Assembly (NCBI RefSeq): GCF_000264315.1 | Contig: NZ_AJXU01000043.1 | Location: 16,119 to 80,118, forward strand | DNA: 64,000 bases | Origin: Rhodanobacter fulvus Jip2 | GTDB taxonomy: Bacteria > Pseudomonadota > Gammaproteobacteria > Xanthomonadales > Rhodanobacteraceae | Direction: 5' to 3' | In this document: positions 47,056-57,282 of the stretch, in pieces | Numbering within the stretch: the first letter of the stretch is position 1 | Layout of the letters: each line of letters opens with the position of its first letter | Notes under the pieces: model-generated | What the model saw: only the letters and a program-made list of their open reading frames with translations | Told to the model about the DNA's origin: nothing | Database searches by the model: none | Translations under genes and position numbers: made by a program

Positions 47056-47221
47056 AGGAGCGTGGGTGGAAGAAACCAAGGGAGCGAGGCGAAGCGATTT
47101 TGAGCCGGATTTTTCGATTGTTTGAGGAAGATAGCCGTAGCTATCTGACGAGAAGGAGCGGAAAACCCGGCCAATAGCGCAAAGCCGCAGCCCCTTGCGT
47201 TTCTACCGCCTACGCTCCTAG
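47056..47221. repeat. Long imperfect palindrome with GGAGC ends, copy 2
   Basis: The whole 166-bp stretch can fold as one long imperfect hairpin. Outer arms are 47056-47082 and 47191-47220, inner arms also match at many positions, and the tip is a 7-bp stem (47129-47135 with 47140-47146). The termini AGGAGCGTGGGTGGAAGAAAC resemble those of copy 1 at 45711-45904. It lies 25 bp after the hsp20 stop. Confidence 0.75.
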
Positions 47222-47232
47222 GTTGCATGAAC

Positions 47233-47264
47233 ACCCGCGGCGGCACGGATTCGCCGCGGGTTTT
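47233..47264 (+). terminator. Terminator-like hairpin between hsp20 and cbpA
   Basis: A 9-bp stem (47233-47241 with 47253-47261), 11-nt loop and four T, 20 bp before the cbpA start. Confidence 0.6.
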
Positions 47265-47284
47265 GCGTTCGTTGGGGAGTGGTA

Positions 47285-48181
47285 GTGGAATTCAAAGATT
47301 ATTACGACATTCTGGGCGTCAAGCCCGACGCGACCGAGGCCGAGATCAAGGCGGCGTATCGGAAGCTGGCGCGCAAATACCACCCGGACAAGAACAAGGA
47401 CGCCGGCGCCGAGGAGAAGTTCAAGGCCGCCAACGAGGCACAGGAAGTGCTGATGGATGCGGAGAAGCGCCGCTCCTATGACCAGCTGCGCGCGGGTGGC
47501 TATCGCGGTGGTGAACAGTTCCGGCCACCGCCGGGCTGGCAGGGCCAAAGCCAGGGTTTCAACGACACCGGCGGCGATTTCAGCGATTTCTTCGAAAGCC
47601 TGTTCGGTCGCGGCGGTGCCGCCGGTGCGCGCGGGCAGGCACGTCCGCGGCGTGGTCGCGATGTGCAGGCGTCGGTGCAGATCGAATTGCAGACGGCGTT
47701 CGATGGCGGCCGCACGCGGCTGGCCATGCAGGACCCGGCCGGTGGCGAACGCGTGCTGGAGGTGAAGATTCCGGCGGGTATCCAGCCCGGTCAGGTCATC
47801 CGCCTGGCCGGGCAGGGCCAGGCTGGCGTGGCCGGTGGCCCCAAGGGCGACCTGCTGCTGGAGATCGGCATACGCGATGATCCGCGGTTCCGCCTGGATG
47901 GCCGCAACGTGGTGCACGTGTTGCCGATCAGTCCGTGGGAAGCCGCGCTGGGCGCCACGGTACCGGTGCCGACGCTGGCCGGTACGGTGGATCTGCGCAT
48001 ACCGCCGGGCAGCCAGTCGGGGCGCAAGCTGCGGCTGAAAGGGCGCGGCATGCCGGGCACGCCGGCGGGCGACCAACTGGTGGAGCTGTCGATCCGGGCG
48101 CCGACGGCGGAAACGGCGGGGCAAACGGAAGCGTATGAGGACTTGCGCAAGCAGTTCAAGGATTACGATCCGCGCAAGTAA
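47285..48181 (+). CDS. cbpA: CbpA-type DnaJ co-chaperone
   Basis: CbpA is a DnaJ paralogue that stimulates DnaK and binds curved DNA. The 298-residue protein has an N-terminal J domain with H-P-D at 33-35, a glycine-rich linker (about 70-120) and two C-terminal beta domains. There is no zinc-finger domain, which separates it from DnaJ. The GTG at 47285 (M-E-F-K-D-Y-Y) has GGGAG upstream; a GTG at 47279 is also possible. The usual modulator gene cbpM is not next to it. A bidirectional terminator follows. Confidence 0.9.
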   Translation: MEFKDYYDILGVKPDATEAEIKAAYRKLARKYHPDKNKDAGAEEKFKAANEAQEVLMDAEKRRSYDQLRAGGYRGGEQFRPPPGWQGQSQGFNDTGGDFSDFFESLFGRGGAAGARGQARPRRGRDVQASVQIELQTAFDGGRTRLAMQDPAGGERVLEVKIPAGIQPGQVIRLAGQGQAGVAGGPKGDLLLEIGIRDDPRFRLDGRNVVHVLPISPWEAALGATVPVPTLAGTVDLRIPPGSQSGRKLRLKGRGMPGTPAGDQLVELSIRAPTAETAGQTEAYEDLRKQFKDYDPRK

Positions 48182-48201
48182 TGGCCGTGCCATCACCCCC
48201 C

Positions 48202-48235
48202 AAAAAAAACGACACCTGCGGGTGTCGTTTTTTTT
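48202..48235. terminator. Bidirectional terminator between cbpA and pilH-like gene
   Basis: A perfect 15-bp stem (48202-48216 with 48221-48235) with eight A on one side and eight T on the other and a TGCG loop. It serves both convergent genes. Confidence 0.9.
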
Positions 48236-48252
48236 GTCCTCACTGCGAGAGG

Positions 48253-48618
48253 TCAGTTCGGCAGCAATTCCTGCAGCGCCTTGGCCAGTTCGTCTTCCTT
48301 GATCGGCTTGGTGACATAGGCCTTGGCGCCCTGGCGCATGCCCCACACGCGATCGGTTTCCTGGTCCTTGGTGGTTACCAGCACGATCGGGATGTGCGAG
48401 GTGCCGGGGTTCTTGCTGATGGTGCGGGTGGCCTGGAAGCCGTTGAGGTTGGGCATGACCACGTCCATCAGGATCAGGTCGGGCAGCTGCTGCTTGGCCA
48501 CTTCGACGCCGGCGGCTCCATCTTCGGCGGTCAGGGTTTCATGCCCGAGCTTTTCGACGATGCGTTTGATGCCCAGTAATTGCGACGGGGAATCGTCGAC
48601 GATCAGGATGCGTGCCAT
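48253..48618 (-). CDS. pilH: PilH-like single-domain response regulator
   Basis: PilH-type receivers regulate twitching motility through the Chp/Pil chemotaxis-like system. The 121-residue protein is a lone receiver domain with V-D-D near the start, phosphoacceptor D52 in L-I-L-M-D-V-V-M-P and K104 in T-K-P-I. The stretches M-A-R-I-L-I-V-D-D-S and V-T-T-K-D-Q-E-T-D are characteristic of PilH. The usual neighbours pilG, pilI and pilJ are not here, so it is an isolated copy. The ATG (complement of 48616-48618) gives the conserved start. Confidence 0.85.
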   Translation of the reverse strand: MARILIVDDSPSQLLGIKRIVEKLGHETLTAEDGAAGVEVAKQQLPDLILMDVVMPNLNGFQATRTISKNPGTSHIPIVLVTTKDQETDRVWGMRQGAKAYVTKPIKEDELAKALQELLPN

Positions 48619-48686
48619 AAGGTGATTGTCCCTGCGAGTTGCGTTAATTCTATGCTGCTGATGCTGCAGTTCCAAGCGCGGTGCGC

Positions 48687-49685
48687 TCAGCCACCGAGCG
48701 TGTGATTTACCACGGTGCGTCCGAAAGCATCGCCTGCGAGCATGCGTGAAAAGGTCGCTGGCAGTTGCGCCAGGGCGATTTCATCCGTGGCGATGCGAGC
48801 CAGCTGACGGGGTTTCCAGTCGCTGGCCAGGTGCTGCCAGATGGTGTCGCGGATGTCCCGTGCGGTGCCCGCCGAGGCCACGCCGAGCAGGCTGACGCCG
48901 CGGATGATGAATGGCATCACGGTGCTGTCGAACGCGATGCCGCCGGCGTTGCCGCACAGCGCCACGTTGCCGTAGGGGTGGATCAGAGGCAGCAGGCCGC
49001 TCAGCATGCTGCCGCCCACCGTATCCAGCGCGCCGCCGAAGCGCGCCGAGTCCATCGGCTTGCCGCTGAAATCCAGTTGGTGCCGATCGACGCAAGCGTG
49101 CGCGCCCAGTGCGCGCAGCGTGTCGAAATGCTCGGGCTTGCCGCTGATCGCGTGCACTTCGTAGCCGGCGCGGCTGAAGATGTCGATGGCCAGCTGGCCC
49201 ACACCGCCGCTGGCGCCGCTGATCGCGATGGGCCCCTGGTCCGGTGTCTGCCGGTTGTCCTGCATTCGCAGCAGGGCCAGTGCCGCGGTGAAGCCGGCGG
49301 TGCCGATGACCATGCTTTCGCGCAGGCCGAGGCCGGTGGGCAGCGGGATCGTCCAGCGCGCATCGAGGCGTGCGTACTGGGCAAATCCGCCATCGCGCGT
49401 TTCGGACAAGCCGCTGCCGGTGCACAGCACGGCGTCGCCTTCCTTGAATGCGGGATCGCTCGATGCGACCACATGGCCGGCCACGTCGATGCCGCCGTTC
49501 AACGGGTAGCGGCGCAGGATGCGGCCCTTGCCGGTACCGGCCAGCGCGTCCTTGTAGTTGACCGACGAGTACGCCGCCTTGACCAGCACTTCGCCCGGCG
49601 ACAACGCGTCGGTGTCCATCGTTTCGAGTCCGGCGCGATGGCCGGCATCGTCGTGGTGAATGCGGAAGGCTTGGAAGCGGGTCAT
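48687..49685 (-). CDS. AcuI/YhdH family quinone oxidoreductase
   Basis: An NADPH-dependent medium-chain reductase; relatives reduce acrylyl-CoA (AcuI). The 332-residue protein has the family start V-N-Y-K-D-A-L-A near 43-50, the nucleotide-binding segment S-G-A-S-G-G-V-G-Q-L-A and a C-terminal G-R-T-V-V end. It lacks the zinc ligands of alcohol dehydrogenases. Its start is 12 bp after the stop of the LOG-family gene on the same strand, so the two are probably one transcript. The substrate is not certain. Confidence 0.88.
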   Translation of the reverse strand: MTRFQAFRIHHDDAGHRAGLETMDTDALSPGEVLVKAAYSSVNYKDALAGTGKGRILRRYPLNGGIDVAGHVVASSDPAFKEGDAVLCTGSGLSETRDGGFAQYARLDARWTIPLPTGLGLRESMVIGTAGFTAALALLRMQDNRQTPDQGPIAISGASGGVGQLAIDIFSRAGYEVHAISGKPEHFDTLRALGAHACVDRHQLDFSGKPMDSARFGGALDTVGGSMLSGLLPLIHPYGNVALCGNAGGIAFDSTVMPFIIRGVSLLGVASAGTARDIRDTIWQHLASDWKPRQLARIATDEIALAQLPATFSRMLAGDAFGRTVVNHTLGG

Positions 49686-49697
49686 GCGGATTTTCCG

Positions 49698-50294
49698 TCA
49701 GGCGTCGACGCTCTGGTTGTCGATCCACTTGGGCAGGTAGGTGCCTTCGTAGGTCTGCATCCAGTCGAACAGCGCCGCCATGTCATCGCCGAACCAGAGG
49801 CTGTCGCGCTGTTCGGGCCGCACGAAGCGTTCGCCGACCATGTGATCCATCATCGCGCGCAGGTCGCGGTAATAGCCGCGCACGTCCAGAAACGCGCAGG
49901 GGTAGCGGTGCAGCCCCAACTGCGCCCAGGTCAGCATCTCGAACATCTCGTCCATCGTGCCGAAGCCGCCGGGCAAGGCGACGAAGGCATCGGACAGTTC
50001 GTACATGCGGGTCTTGCGCTGATGCATGGTGTCCACCACCACCAGCTCGCTGAGCCCGGGGTGCGCCACTTCCAGATCCATCAACTGGCGCGGGATCACG
50101 CCAATCACCTTGCCGCCGCCGGCGAGCACGGCATCAGCCACGGTGCCCATCAACCCCACCTTGCCGCCACCGAAAACCAGCGCGATGCCGCGCTCGGCCA
50201 TTTCGGTACCAAACGCGCGCGCCTGCTCGACGTATTCGGGATGTTTGCCGGAGCTGGAGCCGCAGTAGACGCAGAGGGCGGTGGGTTGGGGCAT
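49698..50294 (-). CDS. LOG family phosphoribohydrolase (TIGR00730)
   Basis: LOG-type enzymes release free bases from nucleoside monophosphates, originally shown for plant cytokinins. In bacteria they may act in purine or pyrimidine turnover. The 198-residue protein has the diagnostic P-G-G-F-G-T-M-D-E motif (about 107-115) and the N-terminal V-Y-C-G-S-S-S-G. GAGG is placed upstream of the ATG. It is followed on the minus strand by the AcuI-like gene. Confidence 0.9.
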   Translation of the reverse strand: MPQPTALCVYCGSSSGKHPEYVEQARAFGTEMAERGIALVFGGGKVGLMGTVADAVLAGGGKVIGVIPRQLMDLEVAHPGLSELVVVDTMHQRKTRMYELSDAFVALPGGFGTMDEMFEMLTWAQLGLHRYPCAFLDVRGYYRDLRAMMDHMVGERFVRPEQRDSLWFGDDMAALFDWMQTYEGTYLPKWIDNQSVDA

Positions 50295-50355
50295 GTTTCT
50301 GGAACCTCAATCAGCTTGGGTCGGGCTGGCACCCGGAACGGTTTTTGAAAATGAG

Positions 50356-50387
50356 ACGGCCCGCCCATGTCGCCACGAGCGGGCCGT
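50356..50387 (-). terminator. Terminator-like hairpin after lpd
   Basis: A 9-bp stem (50356-50364 with 50379-50387) with a 14-nt loop, and CTCATTTTC on the minus strand after it. The T tract is not immediate. Confidence 0.45.
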
Positions 50388-50405
50388 GTCGACTTGCGCG
50401 AGCGC

Positions 50406-51839
<1,434 letters not shown>

Positions 51840-51842
51840 TCA

Positions 51843-51928
51843 GGGGAATAGGGAATAGGGAATCGGGAATCGTTGGAGCAGGGCGGGCTTCGCTTTGACG
51901 ATTCCCGATTCTCCATTCCCGATTCCCG
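51843..51928. repeat. GGGAATN heptad inverted repeat, copy C (sucB-lpd gap)
   Basis: The left arm (51843-51872) has four GGGAATN heptads. The right arm (51899-51928) is the reverse complement. It fills the gap between sucB and lpd and ends 3-12 nt before the lpd start, depending on which ATG is used. On the coding (minus) strand the lpd-proximal arm is C-rich. Confidence 0.85.
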
Positions 51929-51956
51929 GCCTTTGATCGCATCGCGATCAAAGGCC
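51928..51956 (-). other. Perfect hairpin spanning the sucB stop codon
   Basis: A 13-bp stem (51928-51940 with 51944-51956) with a 3-nt loop includes the sucB TGA (complement of 51948-51950). No T tract follows on the minus strand. It parallels the hairpin over the infB stop at 35131-35154, also next to a GGGAATN element. Confidence 0.8.
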
Positions 51957-53150
51957 CAGCAACATCCGCTGCGGATTCTCCAGCTGGTTCTTGATGTCGA
52001 CCAGGAACAGCACCGCGTCCTTGCCGTCGATGATGCGGTGGTCGTAGCTGATGGCGATGTACATCATCGGCGCGGCGATGATCTGGCCGTTCTCGACGAT
52101 GGCGCGATCCTTGATCGTGTGCATGCCCAGGATGGCGCTCTGCGGCGGATTCACGATCGGGGTGGACAGCAGCGAGCCGAAGGTGCCGCCGTTGGTGATG
52201 GTGAATGTGCCGCCCTGCAGGTCGTCCAGGCTGAGCTTGTTGTCGCGCGCCTTCTTGGCGTATTCGGCAATGCCTTTCTCGATGTCGGCAAAGCCCATGT
52301 CCTGCACGTCGCGCAGCACCGGCGTGACCAGGCCCTTGTCGGTGGACACCGCGATCGAGATGTCCTGGTAGCCGTGGTAGATCACGTCGTTGCCGTCGAC
52401 CGAGGCGTTGACATACGGGTAGCGCTTCAGCGCTTCGGCGGCGGCCTTCACGAAGAAGCTCATGAAGCCCAGCTTGATGCCGTGCTCCTTCTGGAACGCC
52501 TCGCCCAGCGACTTGCGCATCTTCACCACTTCGCTGAGGTTCACCTCGTTGAACGAGGTGAGCATGGCGATGGAATTCTTCGACTGCATCAGGCGCTCGG
52601 CGATGCGCAGGCGCATGCGGGTCATCGGCACGCGCTCTTCCGGGCGCGAACCCGGGGTCGGCTTCGCTGCCGGTGCGGCAGGGGCCGCGGCAGGCTGCGA
52701 GCCGGCGTTGACGACGTCTTCCTTGATGATGCGGCCGTCGCGGCCGGTGCCGGCGATGGCGGAGGTGTCGACCTTGTTCTCGGTGGCGACGCGCTGAGCG
52801 GCGGGCGAAAGCTCGGCGGCGGCCTTCGACGCCGCGGGGGCCGGTGCTGCGGCGGCGGGCGCCGGAGCGGCGGCCGCCGGAGCAGCAGCCGGCGCCGGTG
52901 CGGCGGCAACAGCGCCTTCCTCGATGATCGCGATGATCTGCTCGCTGTTCACCGTGTCACCCACCTGGTGGCGGATTTCCTTCAGCACGCCATCGACCGG
53001 CGCGGGGACTTCCAGCACCACCTTGTCGGTTTCGAGGTCGACCAGGTTCTCGTCGCGTTTCACCGCGTCGCCGGCTTTCTTGTGCCAGGCGGCGATGGTG
53101 GCGTCGGAGACGGACTCGGGCAGAACGGGGACTTTGAGTTCGATGGACAT
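51948..53150 (-). CDS. sucB: Dihydrolipoyllysine-residue succinyltransferase (E2)
   Basis: E2 is the core of the 2-oxoglutarate dehydrogenase complex and makes succinyl-CoA. Of 400 residues, a lipoyl domain covers 1-75 with the lipoylated lysine in E-T-D-K-V. An Ala/Pro-rich linker follows, then a subunit-binding domain (about 113-150) and the acyltransferase domain with H371 and D375 in S-Y-D-H-R-I-I-D-G. It is between sucA and lpd on the minus strand. Confidence 0.96.
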   Translation of the reverse strand: MSIELKVPVLPESVSDATIAAWHKKAGDAVKRDENLVDLETDKVVLEVPAPVDGVLKEIRHQVGDTVNSEQIIAIIEEGAVAAAPAPAAAPAAAAPAPAAAAPAPAASKAAAELSPAAQRVATENKVDTSAIAGTGRDGRIIKEDVVNAGSQPAAAPAAPAAKPTPGSRPEERVPMTRMRLRIAERLMQSKNSIAMLTSFNEVNLSEVVKMRKSLGEAFQKEHGIKLGFMSFFVKAAAEALKRYPYVNASVDGNDVIYHGYQDISIAVSTDKGLVTPVLRDVQDMGFADIEKGIAEYAKKARDNKLSLDDLQGGTFTITNGGTFGSLLSTPIVNPPQSAILGMHTIKDRAIVENGQIIAAPMMYIAISYDHRIIDGKDAVLFLVDIKNQLENPQRMLLGL

Positions 53151-53173
53151 GAGAAAAGGGCTCTTGAGTGAGT

Positions 53174-53220
53174 GCGCTCATCCGTGGGCGCAAAAATCAA
53201 AAGCGGCCATCCGTGGCCGC
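53174..53220 (-). terminator. Duplicated terminator-like hairpins between sucA and sucB
   Basis: On the minus strand a perfect 7-bp stem with a CGGA loop (53203-53220) is followed by TTTTGATTTTT. A second, one-mismatch version of the same hairpin (53174-53191) follows. They could reduce transcription of sucB relative to sucA. Confidence 0.6.
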
Positions 53221-53234
53221 ACTATCCAGGAAAT

Positions 53235-56081
53235 CTATTCCGCGGAATGGTCGGTGCCGACCGGTTCGATCAGCGCCTGTTCGACCAACGCCGCCTGTTC
53301 GACCGCATGGGTGTTGAGGTGGCCGGCCGCCGGTGCCGGCAGGCGCGCGCGGCCGGCGTAGGACAGGCTGTGGTTGGTACCGCTGCAGGCTTGCAGGTGG
53401 TGGCGAATCTGGAACCAGGCGCCCTGGTTCATCGGTTCTTCCTGGCACCACACCACTTCCTTGGCGGCCGGGTATTTCTCCAGCTCGGCGCTGACTTCGG
53501 CGCGCGGGAACGGATACAACTGCTCGACACGCACGATGGCGACGTCGGCCAGCTTTTTCTCCTCCGCCGCTTCCAGCAGGTCGTAATAAACCTTGCCCGA
53601 GCAGAACACCACGCGCTTGACCTTCTTGGCGGCCAGCTTGCGGTGTTCGCCGATCACCAGCTGGAAGCTGCCATTGGCCAGCTCGTCCAGCGACGACACC
53701 GCCAGCTTGTGCCGCAGCAGCGACTTGGGCGTCATCACGATCAGCGGCTTGCGCACCGGCCGCAGCATCTGGCGGCGGATCATGTGGAAATCCTGCGCCG
53801 GCGTGGTGGGCACGCACACCTGCATGTTTTCCATGGCGCACATCTGCAGGAAGCGCTCCAGGCGGGCGGAGGAGTGCTCCGGGCCCTGGCCTTCGTAGCC
53901 GTGCGGCAACAGCAGCACCAGGCCGCAGAGGCGGTTCCACTTCGCTTCGCCGGAGCTGATGAACTGGTCGATCACCACCTGCGCGCCGTTGGCGAAATCG
54001 CCGAACTGCGCCTCCCAGATGCTGAGTGTGTCCGGGTCGGTGGTGGAGTGACCGTATTCGAACGCCATCACCGCTTCCTCGCTGAGCAGCGAGTCGATGA
54101 TTTCCACGTCGGCGCCGGCGCGCACATTGGCCAGCGGCATGTACGTGCGGCCGTCGTTCTGGTCGTGCAGCACGGCGTGGCGATGGAAGAAGGTGCCGCG
54201 GCCGGAGTCCTGGCCCACCAGGCGCATCTCGCTGCCCGCGTCGATCAGGGTTGCGTAGGCCAGGTTCTCGGCGAAGCCCCAGTCGGCGGGAACTTCGCCG
54301 GCGGCCATCTTGCGCCGATCGTCGTAGATCTTCGCCACACGGCCCTGCAAGGTGAAGTCCTTGGGCACGGTCAGGATTTTCGCCAGCAGTTCCTGCAGTT
54401 TCTTTTTCGACACCGTGGTGTCGGCGGCGGTGGTCAACTTGCCGCCGATGAAGCGCGACCAGTCCACGATATTGCTGTGCGCGGCATCGGGATCGAGATT
54501 GGCGACGGTGTCGCCGGCCTCCAGCTGGCCGCGGTAGGCGTCGAACATCTTCTGTCCGTCGCCCTCGGCGATCACGCCTTCCTTCACCAGTTGCTGCGCG
54601 TACAGCTCGCGGGTGGGCTTGCGCTTGCGGATGATCTGGTACATCACCGGCTGCGTGGCCGCCGGCTCGTCCGCCTCGTTGTGGCCGTGGCGGCGGTAGC
54701 AGACCAGGTCGATCACCACGTCCTTGCGGAAGGCCTTGCGGAATTCGTAGGCCAGGCGGGTGACTTCGATCACCGCCTCGGGGTCGTCGCCGTTCACATG
54801 AAACACCGGCGCGTTGACCATCTTGGCCAGGTCGGTGCAGTACATGGTGGAGCGTGCGTCCTGCGGATTGGAGGTGGTGAAGCCGACCTGGTTGTTGATC
54901 ACCACGTGCAGGCTGCCGCCGATCTTGAAACCGCGGGCCTGCGACATGTTGAACAACTCCATGTTCACGCCCTGGCCGGCAAACGCGGCGTCGCCGTGGA
55001 TCAGCACCGCCATCGACAGCTGGTGCATCGTGTCGCGGCGGCGGATCTGGCGCGCGTGCACCGAGCCGGCGACCACCGGGTTGACGATCTCCAGATGCGA
55101 GGGGTTGAACGCCAGCGCCACGTGCAAGCCACCCTTGGGCGTCTTGACGTCGGCGGAGAAGCCCATGTGGTACTTCACGTCGCCGGAGTAGGAGGGGTCG
55201 TCGGCATGTTCGAACTTGCCCTCGAACTCGTTGAACAACATCTTCGGCGGCTTGCCCAGGATGTTGACCAGCACGTTGAGGCGACCACGATGGGCCATGC
55301 CCACCACCATCTCCTTGATGCCGTTGTCGCCGGACGCCCGTACCACGTCGTTCAGCAGCGGGATCAGACTGTCGCCGCCTTCCAGCGAAAAGCGCTTCTG
55401 GCCCACGTATTTGGTGTGGAGGTAGCGCTCCAGTCCGTCGGCGGCAGTAAGTTCGGCCAGTATGCGGCGCTTGCCGTCGGCATCCAGACCCGCGCTGCCG
55501 TTGGCCTTCTCGAGCCGGGTGTAAACCCAGTTGCGCTGCTCGTGGTTGCTGATGTGCATGAACTCGGCGCCCACCGTGCCGGCGTAGACCTTCTTCAGGC
55601 GCGCCAGCAGTTCGCCCAGCTTCAGCCGCTGGCCGCCGCCGGCATAGGTGCCGCAATCGAATTCGGTGTCGAGATCGGATTCGGCCAGGCCGTGAAAGGC
55701 CAGGCCCAGATCCGGGGCCGGCATCCGCTCGGTAAGACCCAGCGGGTCGAGGTCGGCCGCCAGATGGCCTCGTGAACGGTAGGCGGTAAGCAGGCGCAGT
55801 ACGCCGGCCTGCTTGCTGGGGTGGCCATCGGACTGGGGCGCGGAGGCGGCGTTTCCACCGAAGTGACGCTGCTTCTGCGCGGCCTCGATGCGGGCAATGG
55901 CGGAGCGTGGGGAAACATCGCCCGCCTCGCGTCCCTTGAACGTGTCGAAATAGCCGGCCCACTGCTCGGGTACCGAGGACGCATCGGCGAGCCAGGCGTC
56001 GTACAGCGCCTCGACGTAGTCGGCGTTGCCGCCGGCGAGTTGCGATGATTCCAGAAATTCGCGGATCAGGTTCTTGCTCAC
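53235..56081 (-). CDS. sucA: 2-oxoglutarate dehydrogenase E1
   Basis: E1 decarboxylates 2-oxoglutarate with thiamine diphosphate. The 948-residue protein starts with GTG and the E2-binding N-terminus R-E-F-L-E-S-S-Q-L-A-G-G-N. The active-site segment M-A-H-R-G-R-L-N-V-L and the ThDP motif G-D-A-A-F-A-G-Q-G-V are present. The C-terminal half has the transketolase-like domains. It is the first gene of sucA-sucB-lpd. The length fits the family (E. coli 933). Confidence 0.96.
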   Translation of the reverse strand: MSKNLIREFLESSQLAGGNADYVEALYDAWLADASSVPEQWAGYFDTFKGREAGDVSPRSAIARIEAAQKQRHFGGNAASAPQSDGHPSKQAGVLRLLTAYRSRGHLAADLDPLGLTERMPAPDLGLAFHGLAESDLDTEFDCGTYAGGGQRLKLGELLARLKKVYAGTVGAEFMHISNHEQRNWVYTRLEKANGSAGLDADGKRRILAELTAADGLERYLHTKYVGQKRFSLEGGDSLIPLLNDVVRASGDNGIKEMVVGMAHRGRLNVLVNILGKPPKMLFNEFEGKFEHADDPSYSGDVKYHMGFSADVKTPKGGLHVALAFNPSHLEIVNPVVAGSVHARQIRRRDTMHQLSMAVLIHGDAAFAGQGVNMELFNMSQARGFKIGGSLHVVINNQVGFTTSNPQDARSTMYCTDLAKMVNAPVFHVNGDDPEAVIEVTRLAYEFRKAFRKDVVIDLVCYRRHGHNEADEPAATQPVMYQIIRKRKPTRELYAQQLVKEGVIAEGDGQKMFDAYRGQLEAGDTVANLDPDAAHSNIVDWSRFIGGKLTTAADTTVSKKKLQELLAKILTVPKDFTLQGRVAKIYDDRRKMAAGEVPADWGFAENLAYATLIDAGSEMRLVGQDSGRGTFFHRHAVLHDQNDGRTYMPLANVRAGADVEIIDSLLSEEAVMAFEYGHSTTDPDTLSIWEAQFGDFANGAQVVIDQFISSGEAKWNRLCGLVLLLPHGYEGQGPEHSSARLERFLQMCAMENMQVCVPTTPAQDFHMIRRQMLRPVRKPLIVMTPKSLLRHKLAVSSLDELANGSFQLVIGEHRKLAAKKVKRVVFCSGKVYYDLLEAAEEKKLADVAIVRVEQLYPFPRAEVSAELEKYPAAKEVVWCQEEPMNQGAWFQIRHHLQACSGTNHSLSYAGRARLPAPAAGHLNTHAVEQAALVEQALIEPVGTDHSAE

Positions 56082-56160
56082 GTCACCACCGGTTGGGGGA
56101 AGAGATGCTTGCAGCCACCGTTCTGGTCGATGGGGATGATGGCTGGCGGCAATTCCTATA

Positions 56161-56192
56161 ATTATAGCCCTCCGTCACGCCGGCAGGACAAC
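56161..56192 (-). promoter_or_regulatory. Candidate promoter of sucA
   Basis: On the minus strand a perfect TATAAT (complement of 56161-56166) lies about 80 bp before the sucA start. A TTGTCC-like -35 (complement of 56187-56192) is 20 bp away, which is wide. The 250-bp gap contains no gene. Confidence 0.42.
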
Positions 56193-56331
56193 CGCAAAAG
56201 TCTCACCACGCGGTCATCCGGCGGGCACCTGCGCCGGGTCATCGGCCCTCGTGGCAATACCCGCGCAGTTTGCGCCGGGGTGCGTGTAGGAAACGACATG
56301 CCGCCGCCACATTCCCTTGGCCAGTGGGCGT

Positions 56332-57282
56332 TCATATGTCGAGTATCTGCAGCATGCTGGCGGGCGCGGAACGATCCCACGCATGGTCGAAATGCTGGCG
56401 CAAGGGTGCCTGCGCCACACGGTCATGCCGTGCGCCACGACCGGGCGGGCGCGTGGCATCGGGCAGCAGCAGGTAGCCGCCGACGTCGTTGAGCAGGTAG
56501 GACGAACCGTAGGTCAGGTCGGCATCCTCCAGCGGGGTGCGGATGTGCATTGCGCTGGGCAGGCGCTGGGCCAGTGCAATCAGGCGGTGATCGTCGCGCA
56601 AGGCCGCGGCCGGGTCATGCAGCACGATGCGGATGTGGGTATTGCGGCCAGAGGTGGCCAGCCGGCGCCATTGCTCCAGCTCGTCGTCGCTGGCGTAGAT
56701 GTCCACGGGCAGCAGGGGCGCGTACAGCTCCACGCGGTGGCGCGCATCCCGCAGCAGTTGCAGGCGCGCCAGCGCCAGCTCGACGCGGGTGGTCGCCGGC
56801 AGTGCTTCGGTTACCTTGTGCGGCCTGTGGGGGCGTTTCGGGGTGGACAGCGAAAGCCGCATGGCGCGGTGCGCGATACCGGCGTCGTCGAATACCTCGC
56901 CATGCGCGCTGAACCCCTGTCGCTCGTAAAACCCGATGGCGGGCAGCTGCGCGCCCAGGCTCACTTCGGGCCAGCCCAGCGCACGTGCCTTTTCGACCAG
57001 CTCGCGCAGCATCGCGGCGCCCACGCCCTGGCCGCGCCAGGCTTGGCGCACGGCCATGCGGCCGATCTTGTGTTGCGGGGTGAGCCGGCCGCACCCGATC
57101 GGCTGGCCGTTGTCATCGCGGGCCAGCACGTGGTGGCAGTGGGCATCCAGGTCGTCGCGTTCCAGCTCCTCGGGCACGCCCTGTTCCTGCACGAATACTT
57201 CGTGGCGCAGGGCGAGCAGATCGGCGCGCTGCGCTTCGTGGGCCCAGTCGGCGGCTTCGACGTGGAAATGCTGGAGTTTCAT
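56332..57282 (-). CDS. GNAT acetyltransferase fused to an unknown C-terminal domain
   Basis: Predicted N-acetyltransferase; substrate unknown. Of 316 residues the first 145 are a GNAT domain, with the acetyl-CoA loop R-x-x-W-R-G-Q-G-V-G-A-A near 79-90 and F-Y-E-R-Q-G-F. Residues about 160-316 are a second domain with V-E-L-Y-A-P and V-D-I-Y-A-S-D-D segments that I do not recognise. The ATG overlaps the roxA stop (ATGA), so it is co-translated with roxA. Acetylation of a translation component is possible but not shown. Confidence 0.78.
   Translation of the reverse strand: MKLQHFHVEAADWAHEAQRADLLALRHEVFVQEQGVPEELERDDLDAHCHHVLARDDNGQPIGCGRLTPQHKIGRMAVRQAWRGQGVGAAMLRELVEKARALGWPEVSLGAQLPAIGFYERQGFSAHGEVFDDAGIAHRAMRLSLSTPKRPHRPHKVTEALPATTRVELALARLQLLRDARHRVELYAPLLPVDIYASDDELEQWRRLATSGRNTHIRIVLHDPAAALRDDHRLIALAQRLPSAMHIRTPLEDADLTYGSSYLLNDVGGYLLLPDATRPPGRGARHDRVAQAPLRQHFDHAWDRSAPASMLQILDI

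Noticed and set aside
46578..47246. Minus-strand open frame running through the palindromic element at 47056-47221
   Set aside because: It covers hsp20 in antisense and owes its apparent conservation to the repeat element, not to a protein.
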